NCBI GenBank assembly: GCA_014898425.1
Contig: RCSZ01000013.1
Location: forward strand, 1,853,501-1,917,500
Length of the DNA: 64,000 nucleotides
Reading direction: 5' to 3'
Source: Botryotinia globosa
Lineage: Eukaryota; Ascomycota; Leotiomycetes; Helotiales; Sclerotiniaceae
Shown: one piece after another, positions 12,038 to 26,694 of the stretch
How positions within the stretch are numbered: position 1 is the stretch's first letter
How the letters are laid out: the number at the start of each line of letters is the position of its first letter
Program-made: the position numbers and the translations under genes
The notes under the pieces: generated by a model
What the model was told of the DNA's origin: nothing
Database searches by the model: none
The model's input: the letters and a program-made list of their open reading frames with translations, nothing else

Positions 12038-12751
12038 ATGTCACTGAATCCATCATCTAAACACAAATCAAAACGGGGGTCTTCTGACGACAAGAAATCT
12101 TCAAACGGATCAGAAGCAGGCTCAGTGAAGCTCCCGACAACATACCCGGAATTCGACCAACTTGTCAAAGATCTGAAGCGGTTTGACTCTTCCCTCAAAT
12201 TGGGATATCACCATGGAGACACAGGCCTCAAAGCGCGTGAAAATAATTTCCGAGATGCCATGCAAAATCTGCTGAAGGCATCGAAAGCTCTTGCAGATAA
12301 GGCTGAAGAGATAAGTAAGCTTACGGCACGAAAGAAGCGTCGAATAGACAAGCTAGACTCGTTGAAGAGGGACTGCGGAGGTGGAAAGGATGACGCAGAA
12401 ATGGTTTGGAAGAAATGGTTAAAAAAAGAGATTGAAGAAGAGAAGAAGAAAAAGGACCAAGAAAGACGAGCTGAGGAACTCAAACGAGGAGTAAGTATAA
12501 GAAGTATTTCGCAAGAAAAATCTTACAAAGGGCACTGGTCTGAGTGGTCTCATCAGGATGAGTACTTCTTAAAAAAGTACGACACTATTGGTTTCAAACT
12601 TGAAGATATGCTTCTGGGGGATAACGGGTTGGAGGCGCGACTAAAGGATTTGCGGGAGAATATCAAGTGGCACGAGAATCCCAATAATGATTTGGCGTTG
12701 ATATACAGGAAGAAAGACCTGGGCCCTCAAGAGGTTGGGATCATAAGATAA
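12038..12751 (+). CDS. Hypothetical lysine/glutamate-rich coiled-coil protein
   Basis: Single exon, 237 aa, start ATG in the context catcATGtca. The N-terminus (1-30) is Ser/Lys-rich and likely disordered. The middle (about 75-155) is strongly charged with heptad-like K/E runs (DKAEEISKLTARKKRRIDKL, then WLKKEIEEEKKKKDQERRAE), predicting coiled coil and a possible basic nuclear-localisation-type cluster. The C-terminus has WSEWSHQDEYFLKKYDTIGF. I do not recognise a family. It lies on the same strand as the damaged SUMO-motif family member 0.8 kb downstream and shares its charged-helix style, but no clear homology. Single-exon structure suggests a lineage-restricted gene. Confidence 0.6.
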   Translation: MSLNPSSKHKSKRGSSDDKKSSNGSEAGSVKLPTTYPEFDQLVKDLKRFDSSLKLGYHHGDTGLKARENNFRDAMQNLLKASKALADKAEEISKLTARKKRRIDKLDSLKRDCGGGKDDAEMVWKKWLKKEIEEEKKKKDQERRAEELKRGVSIRSISQEKSYKGHWSEWSHQDEYFLKKYDTIGFKLEDMLLGDNGLEARLKDLRENIKWHENPNNDLALIYRKKDLGPQEVGIIR

Positions 12752-13523
12752 AGATAGGAGAGCCTGGTAGTGAAGAGATTGATTGTTATAGGAGAGAATA
12801 CGTCCAGAATTGATATTAAGCGATATCTTTCAAGTCTACGTGGTCATTTCAATCAATTTCTTTTGTAACAAAAGTGTGGAGCGAAATCAAACCCAAAGCT
12901 CCAGAAGTAAAGTCAATCTCCAATTATAAAATTCCAAGTAAGAACTTATCAACTGTACAGTTGATTATTCTCCTATGGTTCCACCATCTCCAAATTAACT
13001 TAACTGAGCATTCAAGCAAATATGGATGCATCAGCTTAAGAGTGATTAGTTTAGTGGCGCACATTATCACTGTGAATCTTCAACACTTCTTTATTGTGCC
13101 TTAAGAAACATCATGTTATAAAGTTTAGCGCCGTACAGATTCGGAACGTCAAGGTTTGAGGTATTTGGAAATCCCTCAGAAGTGTTCGCGAGGATACAAG
13201 ATGTTCGTAGAATGGCGTTGAGCAATTGAGAGATAATGTAATTTATTTGAACATCATCAGACAAGGATATCTTGAATCCACCTTTGCATCGCACCACTAT
13301 GGTAATCTGAGAAAGAGCGTCCATGAACCCTTGCGCAGGGTTATGTTACGTTTCTTATCAATATACACTAAATCTACTATTTCTCACGATCGTGTTGATA
13401 TCACTTCGTTCACTTTCCCATAACCTGATTAACTCTACCACCAAGGTTATATTTTGTTTCTCTTTCTCGCCCACTTCCTTACTTCATCTCTACAACACAT
13501 CTACTCAAAAACGCAAAGATATC
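12752..13523. other. Intergenic region, no gene seen
   Basis: Between two + strand genes. The last 100 bp are pyrimidine-rich, consistent with a fungal promoter/leader for the gene starting at 13524. Otherwise nothing is seen. Confidence 0.45.
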
Positions 13524-14922
13524 ATGGCGGCCTCTTTGGGAGAATCATATGAGCGTTTCTCTGTTCGTCTGCCATATTCCGGTGATAAAAAATCGCAATA
13601 CCTGGATGAATATATGGAAGTTGAAAAAAAGACCCAGAAACAGGAGAACTTACGCGGTTTATCTTTTCAAAAGAAGACAAGTTTGGTCTAGAAATTACCC
13701 TGAATGCAGGCTTTAACCACGGATATTATGATGGTGTTATGGTAAAGCTATCAGATGTCAATTCCGGAGATATTATTTGGCAGAAGAAATACCCAAAGTC
13801 CAACGTGAAGGAGCCGAGCCAGCAAGATCAGGAGATTCTGATCGGTTCTATTGACTACGCAATAATTGAAGGGAAATCGAGGTCGAAAGTTCAGATGAAA
13901 TTGGCACCACTAGTACCAGGTATGTGCCACACCCTCAAATATGTGATTACTACCCTAAAATAGATAGAAAACGATTTCATCAAACCTGGAGCTAACGAAA
14001 CTCGGCACTACCACCGTATGCTGGAAGGACTCCGCATCGCCTTATGCAAGTACAAGGGAGCTGGCTATATTCCATTGAGCAAGGAAGAATTCGACCTGAA
14101 GCTCAAAGAACATACTTTGCAGTTAGAAAGCTATGCTAGAACTGATGGGAAAGGTTCTTTGGATACCCTGAAAAGAACTCTTGTTCATCGTGGGCTTTAC
14201 CAGAAATACAACGTTACACACAAGTTGAAGTGAGTTTTCATTTGAGTCAGTGGTGATATATATTCGAAATGTTCTTTTATACTAGTAGATGGAGTTGCAG
14301 TCCCAAACGAAGACATTGAAGTATACTTGACCCCTCCAACAAATACTAAAAAGCTTTTCAGGTACAGCGATACACAAAATTTCTAATACTTATGGCGTGG
14401 TGAGAGCAAGTAACACAGATCCATAGACTCAAGCTTTTGATTGACGAAATCAGGGTTCTTTGATACCACGGCTATAGCCCAGACCCCTATTGCTCTAATT
14501 CGACAACCTTGGGATATTTTGACTCACAGAGAACGAGAGAAAGCATATGGAGAGCTTTCGGTGAGCTAATTCTCAGTTTTATGTCTAAATTGATGTACTA
14601 AACTTGTACCAGAGATATGATTTCCAATAAATTTGGTCTCGTCATTTTCAAGCATTTGGTTTGAAGTTTAACAAAGTAGTTATTGATGTATTGAAGAATT
14701 AACTTTGTGAAAACCTATCAGATTATTGGTGCTTGTGGTATAAGTTGTATTTGTATGAAATTCCGAGAGCGTTGGAAATGTTGCAGGTATGTTGCAACAA
14801 ATAATCAGCATGTATATGACCTCGAACTTACCTGGTAATACATAGGAAAGGCGTCGATTTTTTGACAGGGGAGATTCCAAAAGATTTAGACATTATTGGC
14901 AAGTCTGAGGAAGCCCCCTTGA
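13524..14922 (+). pseudogene. Family member D, N-terminal and middle domains, frame-disrupted
   Basis: A dispersed + strand relative of the tandem family at 24.5-31.2 kb. ATG 13524 opens MAASLGESYERFSVRL, then YLDEYMEVEKK, matching the DEY block of copies B and C. The frame then moves by -1 at 13625-13631 (heptamer A AAA AAG) and continues DPETGELTRFIFSKEDKFG and ITLNAGFNHGYYDG, collinear with the paralogues. An intron 13920-13967 is in phase. Further fragments are collinear but out of phase with each other: 14289-14361; 14454-14560 (FFDTTAIAQTP, REREKAYGELS); about 14721-14786 (YWCLWYK, ending EMLQ); 14846 onward (ERRRFFDRGD). At least two junctions cannot be joined in one frame by GT-AG introns, so it is read as a decayed gene, with programmed frameshifting as the alternative at the first site only. 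Confidence 0.65.
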
Positions 14923-16380
14923 AATTGGAAAATACACCTGCAAAATTGGAGAAGTCTTCTGAGAAGATACGCATTCCATCTCTCGCGTACCCTGGTCGGT
15001 CTGCATTTTCGGGATCAGCAGTTCCTCTGTATAGAATGTGGCAAGGATTTTGTTAGCGGCCGAGCGTTCCTTGACCATTTTCAACCTACTCACGGCCGTA
15101 ATTTCGGAGATCCCAATCAAGCTTTAATGGATAAAATAAGTCCTCATGCGTTTTCGAAAAGCCTTTCCGGTGTGTGTGCAAATACCAGAGGTATGGAGCT
15201 AATGAGCACAATTAGTAGTAGACTGACTGCCAAGTCTTCTTCTGAGATACCTGCTCCAAAAACTTCCGATAAATCTTTATCCATGAGCTCTTTTATCGAG
15301 CATAGAAACAATAATCATGTCACCAAACTCGCAACCAACAAATCTTCCAATTCCAATTCCAAGTCAAGCTCGCCAAGAAGTTCAGTTCCTAAATCATCCA
15401 GCAAGACCTATTTCAAGGCAATAAAACGGCCAGCCGGAGTTGTGGATCTGTCTAGATCGAAGCGGCCGTCCTTGAAGAGGAGACGGATGATGGGATATCC
15501 GAAGAGCGAGGTGACGATGCATCATAGTCCAGTTGCCATTGAACAGCCAACAAGACTCTTAGTGTTGAGCCCAGCATGTGTCAAATCCTCTGTTTCTGAC
15601 AAAGAAAACTCGAAAGGTCCCCTGGATCATGACAATTGCCGGATGAACATAGCAGCGGATCCATCAAAGTCTGGTGCCGGATCAACCAGCTCTTGCATCA
15701 CCACTGTTGTGTCTTCTGCACTTGAAAGTGCTTCAGTCTCGGCTTCATCTAGTGTAAAGCCCGAGGCATCTCGAATTGGATCATCCTATACCGCAGAGGC
15801 ACTTCCGGTGCTTTCTCTCCCATTAAACTCTAAATCATCATCCATAGATACCCCAAGCACTAGCTCATCAATGATTACTTCTTCCAATTCACAAGTTATT
15901 CCTGTTTTGGAGACCTCGACTATCAAAAGTTCTGAGACAAAATCTAGTTCAGCTATCGATGAGGTGTATACTTCTGCCGAGCTGTCAGCTGCCGCTCAAT
16001 TGAGCATTAGTACCCCATCCAAAATCGAGCCTTCAATCAAACAAGCTGTCATTATGCCCTCGACCATCACTGAAACAACCGCCTCAGTTATTCCACTCAT
16101 CGACCTCGATACATGGGTTTCATCCCCCGATGCTGTTGCTACCTACTCATCCTCCTCTTCCTCTATCCCAATAATCAAATTCGAGACTGACACGGATAAG
16201 AAGCCACAATTGAAAGTCGAAGAGAATCTAAAAATTCCAAAGGAAGAAATCCAGAGTTGCGAAGAAGAAGAAAGACTACAAGAGACAGAGCTTGAGGATG
16301 CGATACGAGTTGCTGAGGCGAGAAAGGAGTTGCATAGAGTTAGGAGAAAAATTGAAAAATTGAGGTCAGGAAGTTTGTGA
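14923..16380 (+). CDS. C-terminal exon of member D: C2H2 finger, Ser-rich linker, SUMO-type motifs
   Basis: One open frame of 1.46 kb ending TGA at 16378-16380. Its first ATG is at 15127, but protein-like sequence starts earlier: a C2H2 zinc finger (CIECGKDFVSGRAFLDHF, then PTH; Cys at about 15028 and 15037, His at about 15076 and 15091) lies before it, so this is an internal or last exon without its own start. A Ser-rich, probably disordered region follows (about 15200-16050). The tail holds a hydrophobic-acidic SUMO-interaction-like motif (VIPLIDLD), psi-K-x-E sites (IIKFE, QLKVEE) and a C-terminal charged helix, the same order as in copies A-C. The paralogues lack the finger. A free-standing gene with a start in an unseen upstream exon is possible. 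Confidence 0.55.
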   Translation, partial: NWKIHLQNWRSLLRRYAFHLSRTLVGLHFRDQQFLCIECGKDFVSGRAFLDHFQPTHGRNFGDPNQALMDKISPHAFSKSLSGVCANTRGMELMSTISSRLTAKSSSEIPAPKTSDKSLSMSSFIEHRNNNHVTKLATNKSSNSNSKSSSPRSSVPKSSSKTYFKAIKRPAGVVDLSRSKRPSLKRRRMMGYPKSEVTMHHSPVAIEQPTRLLVLSPACVKSSVSDKENSKGPLDHDNCRMNIAADPSKSGAGSTSSCITTVVSSALESASVSASSSVKPEASRIGSSYTAEALPVLSLPLNSKSSSIDTPSTSSSMITSSNSQVIPVLETSTIKSSETKSSSAIDEVYTSAELSAAAQLSISTPSKIEPSIKQAVIMPSTITETTASVIPLIDLDTWVSSPDAVATYSSSSSSIPIIKFETDTDKKPQLKVEENLKIPKEEIQSCEEEERLQETELEDAIRVAEARKELHRVRRKIEKLRSGSL

Positions 16381-16922
16381 ATTGCGGGAAATGAGTAGCT
16401 TCTATGGGTAAGAATTTAGGGACTCAACTAAGGGGAATGCTTGAGGGGCAATATTATAATAAGTTTGGGAGCTAGCACGCGTTGCTTTATCATGATAAAT
16501 TTGCTTGGCATTTTCGTTTCATTTTATGATATTTTTCGACTTATTAGTACGTGATTTTTCTCGCAAACTTGCCTGATAATCGAGCTTTGGATCTTCTGAT
16601 AGCAGTCCACAAATACAATTCAATAGGATTGACAAAATAACTTGGTTAAGAAATCATAATTCCCGTGGCTACATTGTTGAGCTAATGAATTTGACGAACA
16701 ATTATTCGGTTGGTAAAGGGGAGGCAATTCCCTTCCTAAATGCCGATACAGCCCGGGTGGCGTATCATAGTTCCGAAATAGCGTTCATACGCTAAGCTCA
16801 ATCACGTGCCAGAGCGAATTATCAACGGAAACATTACTTGAAGCAACATGAATGACCAATCGCATGGTACAGCGAGGATGCGATTAACACCAGATTACTT
16901 ACTCTTAATTTAAACCTTAATA
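16381..16922. other. Intergenic/promoter of rhomboid gene
   Basis: 540 bp without ORF before the rhomboid start at 16923; nothing specific recognised. Confidence 0.4.
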
Positions 16923-18078
16923 ATGACTCGAAAAATTGGGCTTTCCATGCCCTCAGGGATTCTTTCACGCATTGCGCCAATACGACGTCCATTTAATGCA
17001 AGAGGTTTTCGTTCTAGAGTTCTTACAAACTACAGTCATGATTCTTCACAGGAGATTAATATTGAGCCGCCTCCACCTCCTCAATCCAGTCCTCCGGTTC
17101 AATCCAATGTGGCTGCAATGACTATATTTACCGTGGTAGCCGTCAGTACTATATATACCACATCGGCCATATACGAGAATCTGAATCTCCAAAAAGAGAC
17201 CCCCAAAATCATGGATATGTTTATCCGAAACGAGGAAAACACGTATGATGTGAGACGCAAAATGCACGAGATGAATTATCCCCCTGGAATATTATATGCT
17301 CCGACCCCATGGCCACCGATCCACCAACTCTCCAGTCCCCAGGGACGAGAAAAATTCTGGAATAGATTGATGCCCTCGGAAAAATTCACATACACCATCA
17401 TGGCGACAAATATAGGAATCCATGCTCTAGGCAGTCTGGCTCCAGGATTATGGTCCAACATCTTCCTACATACACCCGGCATGAATAGAAATTTCACATT
17501 GCTCACCTGTGTATTTGGCCATGGGGGACTGGCGCACTTGGGTATGAATATGTATGGATTCCATTCCTTCATGCCGGCCTTGGGACAAGATCCATCGTTC
17601 AAATCGAGTATTCCTCACATGGCGGCGTTCTATCTCTCAGCGGGTGTTGTGGGTAGTTGGGCTCAAGCTTTAAGTGCAGGACTTCGACCGAGTGTCGCGC
17701 CGGTACCATTTCTGGGAGCGAGCGGTGCGATTTTTGCATTGATTGGGGCGTTTTCTATGCAACACCCAGAAGCTCATTTTCAGATTCTGTTCATCCCGTA
17801 TCCGTTTGCGGCGCAGGAGTTGTTGGGTGCAGCCATGTTGTTTGATTTACTGGGTGTTTGTGGTGCTTATACAACTCTTAGATTGGCACACGCGGTAAGA
17901 ATTTCTTGAGAATCTTCAGATGACATGTGACTAATTTTGAATTGTCTAGACGCATTTGAGTGGTGCGTTGATGGGTTTGGGCTATGTGTATTTCGATTGC
18001 GAGAGGAATATTTGGAGACCTCTTTGTAGAGGTGTTTATAGATGGTTTGGAATGAGAAAGTGGGAGAAGAAGGTTTAG
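16923..18078 (+). CDS. PCP1: Mitochondrial rhomboid intramembrane protease (Pcp1/Rbd1-like)
   Basis: Exons 16923-17894 and 17950-18078, 366 aa. The intron 17895-17949 is in phase 0 with gtaaga and tctag ends. A basic N-terminus (residues 1-35, Arg-rich, few acids) fits a mitochondrial presequence. A membrane segment at about 66-84 is followed by the rhomboid core: FGHGGLAHLGMNMY, FLGASGAIFALIG (Ser267 in GASG as nucleophile) and AHATHLSGALMG (His326 as the base). Family knowledge: inner-membrane rhomboids of this group process Mgm1/OPA1-type GTPases and cytochrome c peroxidase and so control mitochondrial morphology. Both catalytic residues are present, so it should be active. The two final transmembrane blocks are joined only by the splice. 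Confidence 0.93.
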
Positions 18079-18696
18079 CAGTACTTTGAAGATGGGTGAG
18101 GCAGGGTAGCCGTGTACGGTTCCTGTTAACCGTGGCGATTTAGAAGAATCACAAGTGGAGATGAGATGGTCTCCACTCATAGCTGGTAATTACTTTCGTC
18201 GGCGTTTAGGTATTGATGTTCCCCTCATATAGTTAATCAATGATTTGTTGGTAGAGGAAAGCTTGACTCCTAGTATCTGAAAGATCACCAGGACATCGTC
18301 GGGAGTGAGTTGATATGTGACACTACAGATAATGCAAACTGAGTGAATAGATTTACTTGATGTACCTACTGAATGAAATTGGTATATAAAGTGGCTTGAA
18401 ATCCATAACCGTCATAAATGTGATCACAAAATACCTCCTCTGGACGCCCTCTTCCCAATGAGGAATTCTCATTGGCCCACAGAACTCTTCATACCATGCC
18501 ACACTATGAAGAGAGAATAATAACTTAGATCATAACGGTTTAACAACAATATCACACGTGATCACTCACACTCCACATCTCACTCTTATCCTTCTCCTTT
18601 CCCATAAAATGTCTCGTAGACGTCAATGCCATCTCAGTCCCCGTACCACCTCGTAGTCCATCCCTTCTCCTTATCATCCCCTGTAAGTCTAGGACT
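18079..18696. other. Intergenic spacer, tail to tail
   Basis: Between the stop codons of the rhomboid (+) and transporter (-) genes. No ORF or repeat supported; expected to hold both transcription terminators. Confidence 0.4.
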
Positions 18697-21182
<2,486 letters not shown>

Positions 21183-22074
21183 CTTGACGAGTCTATTCGT
21201 GTAATCTGAGATTCGATTGAGCTGTTTCAATCAGAATGTTTCTCATCGACACCAAAGATGTAATAAAAGTCTCGACGTGTCGAGTTCAATCAAAACGCGT
21301 TCGAAGAAAAAGTTGTGCCTCTGCAGGAAAGTCGTGCCTCTGGAGGTTTAGTCTGCTATCAAAAATGTGGTCGAATACAACCATATAATATCATCCAATT
21401 TACCCCATACCCCATCATCCCAAAGGAGAAACGATTCTCCATCTACTAACCGAGACTGATATCTCCATAACTATCTTCCATCTTGGCCAACAATTGGCCA
21501 AGGGAGCCAAGTATATCTCCTCTCAACCTCAGAATCCCCACCCCCAGATTTCTGATACCCTGATTAAATTGTCTACATCTTTACATGGGATAAATCCCAC
21601 GTTCTATTCATCCAGCCAATATGATTTCTCGTTGTAGGTTCTGCATGACCATATCTGGGGTTAATAACCGGCTGGGCGCATATATAGGTCTCGCGTATCC
21701 GTGCGTTGTAATCCGTTTGCAGTTTGGTGTGTGGAGCCCCGCATACAGAAGGATGGATGATTTTTAGGGGGTGTGGACTATAAGAACCTGGAAGGATATT
21801 TATCCAGCAATCCCAAACAAGAAGGACGTTCGAGTAGAAGGCATAAGAGCTTGGCTTTAAGCGCCACGCATCAAATGTCAAATCAGTTATATGTGCGCAG
21901 ATCGCTTGTAAAATGTGAATATGGTTCACGCGAGTTGAGGTCATAGATAAGATTGTTGTGCTATGTCACACTATTTTCTGATTGAGTCGAGTAGGTCTAG
22001 GCATGCATGTCTTGGAAACAAACAAGTACCTAGAATATCTCATCGTCTATAAAACCTACCAAATGATAACTCAC
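21183..22074. promoter_or_regulatory. Upstream region of the transporter
   Basis: 890 bp between the transporter start and the stop codon of the DUF2264 gene, both on the minus strand. It contains no supported gene and should carry the transporter promoter. No specific sites claimed. Confidence 0.4.
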
Positions 22075-24113
<2,039 letters not shown>

Positions 24114-24515
24114 GATGAAGGATATTGACGAGAATTTGAATTTGAGTCCAAAGCAAGCCAAGCTTGAGATGTAAAATCAGAGGAAGAAGGAAAATACCTA
24201 CAACCTGATATGTAAGTCGTACTATGACATATTTACCTCGTAAGAATGATATGCCGACAGCAAATATCTACTACATTGAGTGTATTGCATCGCCTTGAGT
24301 GGGACGCGGTCGTCCGGGGATAAATTGAGGTGGGGGAAGTGCATGCAGGCTAAACTCAATCACTAAACGCACACCCTGTCTACCGATCTTGCACCGCCTT
24401 GAATTAGCCACCCAGCTAGTATTTGCCGCCCTCTTGAGTTGCATCCGAGCCACAGCTTCCGAACATTTGTCTATACCTATATAACATCTGCATGATGGTA
24501 CTTATGATGCCTCTC

Positions 24516-26172
24516 CTATCCTCTAATTCGCACAAACTCATCAGCAGTCTGTTGCAATACTTCTTCCGCCATCTCCAAATAATCTGATTCCTCAAGATCA
24601 GCTCTTGGCGTCGATGGTTCCGGGAGGATTATAGCATCTTCGAGTTCCGTTAGATCATACTTTATTGTTGCTTGCTTCTCGAGGACTATAGCCATCTCAT
24701 CTAGTGTATCAAGATCTATTGGTTCTTGCTTGATCTTAACATTGTTAACCACATTCATATCGATTCGCTCCTGCTTGATCTTTCGTCTCTTCGTCAACGG
24801 CTCTTCAGCGGACAGATCTACATGGTCTCGATCAATATGCTCCTTCTTTGTCTTACAGTTCTGAGTCATATTGAGGCCGGGTCTTTGTGTTGAAACATCA
24901 TGTGAGGTCTCTGTTTCCTGCTTGATCGCGTTTGGCGGACCTTGAGCTTCACGTTTGATTTTGGCCAATGCCCTAGGGATGGGTAGGTTGCGGGGCAGTG
25001 CCATCGTCGTCGAGAACAATGATTTTGTTAGCAGGGACACAAGACATTTGTTGTTTGACCTCTCCTCTCTCAAAAGCCTTTTGATCTTTCTATATTGGCA
25101 CATCTCAGATACGAATATGTACTGGATTGCAATGACCACGCACCTGCAGCGTCATAAAAGCACTCTGCCTCTCCGATGGCTGCATATTATTCCAAGTGCG
25201 CCATTCTCTGGGCTCCCTGGCGTATACTGAAGTCTGATTGACAGCCAATTGTGCTTGAACTTTGCTCAGACTCTGTAGTTCTTTCAGGGCCCATTGCCGC
25301 TCCGTAGTTGCAAGTGACTTCCAGGGGGTATAGTAAAGCGGTGGCGGATATGGAATGATATCCAAATGATCCAGAAACTCTAACACTCCAAGTCAGGAAA
25401 GGCAAAGGGTCGAGAATGGAACTAAACTTACCGAAAGTGCGGTACTTGTATTGGAAATTGAGAATTGTTGACTTGGTGCAACCGAAATCGTGTAAATGTA
25501 TGCCCATAGTCGGGGTCTTGTTTTGACCCAGCCTTCAGATGTATAATTGAAACTGATGGTATAGGACTTACTCAATAGAACTAGTCAGTCCATATTTTTT
25601 GAAGTTCAAATGGTCCACTTTTTTTGCCTGCCATAAAAGTGTTGAAGGTTTTGTTGAATGGTTTGTTGATGTTTTGACCTTCTCTGTTTCCACAGTCCGG
25701 CGATAAACAGTCACAGAAAATGGCCAATATCGGCTGGATCAACGCCGATGACATCAGTCTCATTCAAGAGATCTTCGTCGACGTCAAGAGAAGAAAAGAT
25801 GAAAGGTGCGCCGACGATATCTTCACCATATCTTGCCATATTGACGCACTCAATGAATGTCTTGTAATGCTTTTTAATGCCATTAATTTCTGGTTTATCT
25901 TCATTAAAGATTTAGGCCGCACAAATATCGTTTGAACTACCCAAGCACAAGTGAGCTTGCACCTGTTCGAAAGGTTCGAAGCAGAATCCTGACATCAGGG
26001 TGACTTCGATCTTGAACTTGGCACCCGGCCGCGCGACAATACAAGGCTCGCATTTCGAATCACCATGACTTTCGCGATCTCCCAGCTTAACATATTCTTT
26101 GAATGGTTGGTTTGTTGCACAATCGATGATCTTCACTTCATACTCATTGCCCTCCTCTGTGAGAATAGCCAT
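24516..26172 (-). pseudogene. Tandem family member A (SUMO-motif protein), disrupted
   Basis: Starts at ATG 26172 (MAILTEEGNEYEVKIIDC). The frame is stopped by TAA at 25914-25912 after SSNDICAA; homologous sequence continues in the same frame past the stop (IFNEDKPEING, then FIFSSLDVDEDLLNETDVIG). A 1-base frame change near 25750 leads into FSVTVYRRTVE and ends KKYGLTSSIE. Further exons: 25532-25432, 25379-25144 (FLDHLDIIPYPPPLYY, EWRTWNNM, ending MTLQ) and from about 25106 (DQKAFERGEVKQQM, SUMO-interaction-like KIIVLDDDG). Another frame change then leads into a tail with repeated psi-K-x-E motifs (KIKREA, AIKQE, KIKQERID, KIKQEPIDLD). So there is one nonsense codon and at least two frameshifts. 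A 39-base intron (25533-25571) is needed and is unusually short. Paralogous to B and C immediately upstream. Confidence 0.7.
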
Positions 26173-26694
26173 GATGCGACTTATGATGCGTGATTGTTGT
26201 TGTTGTTGTTGTTGTTTTTGTTGTTATTGTTGATCGAAAGAATGTCGAATATCTTTGCGAAAGATAAAAACGATTGGCTTAGCGTATCTTACCAGTGCCC
26301 AGTAAAGTGAAGGATTCAAAAATGAAGAGGAAAAACATAAGGAAGTAGAAGTGAACGCAAAAGAAAGTAGTTGATTTGAGGTTTACATGTTGTAACATGA
26401 AAAGCAAAAGAAAGCTCGTGCGATTCCTTTTCTGAAAATATAACTCACGTGCTATAAACTCACGACGACTGCGTGAATACATCTCCGTCAATTCAATGGT
26501 TGGGTATCGTTTTTACCTTTGCTATTACTACCATGCTATCTTACTTGACAACCAAGAAGTTAGGATACAATAGGCCGAGTCCAGCACGAAATCAACACAA
26601 TCGCCTTCCACATCAACAGCTTCACACATCATTGCATCCCAAATTCTAGAAATGATCCCCATGTCCATAGAAACACACAAGAAATAAAAGCCAT
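26173..26694. other. Spacer between family members A and B
   Basis: 520 bp containing a (TTG)n stretch at about 26197-26232, just before member A, and A/T-rich sequence. No gene. It should act as promoter of A and 3' region of B. Confidence 0.5.

Noticed and set aside
15127..16380. ATG 15127 as the true start of the Ser-rich protein
   Set aside because: It would cut off a well-formed C2H2 finger in the same frame just upstream.
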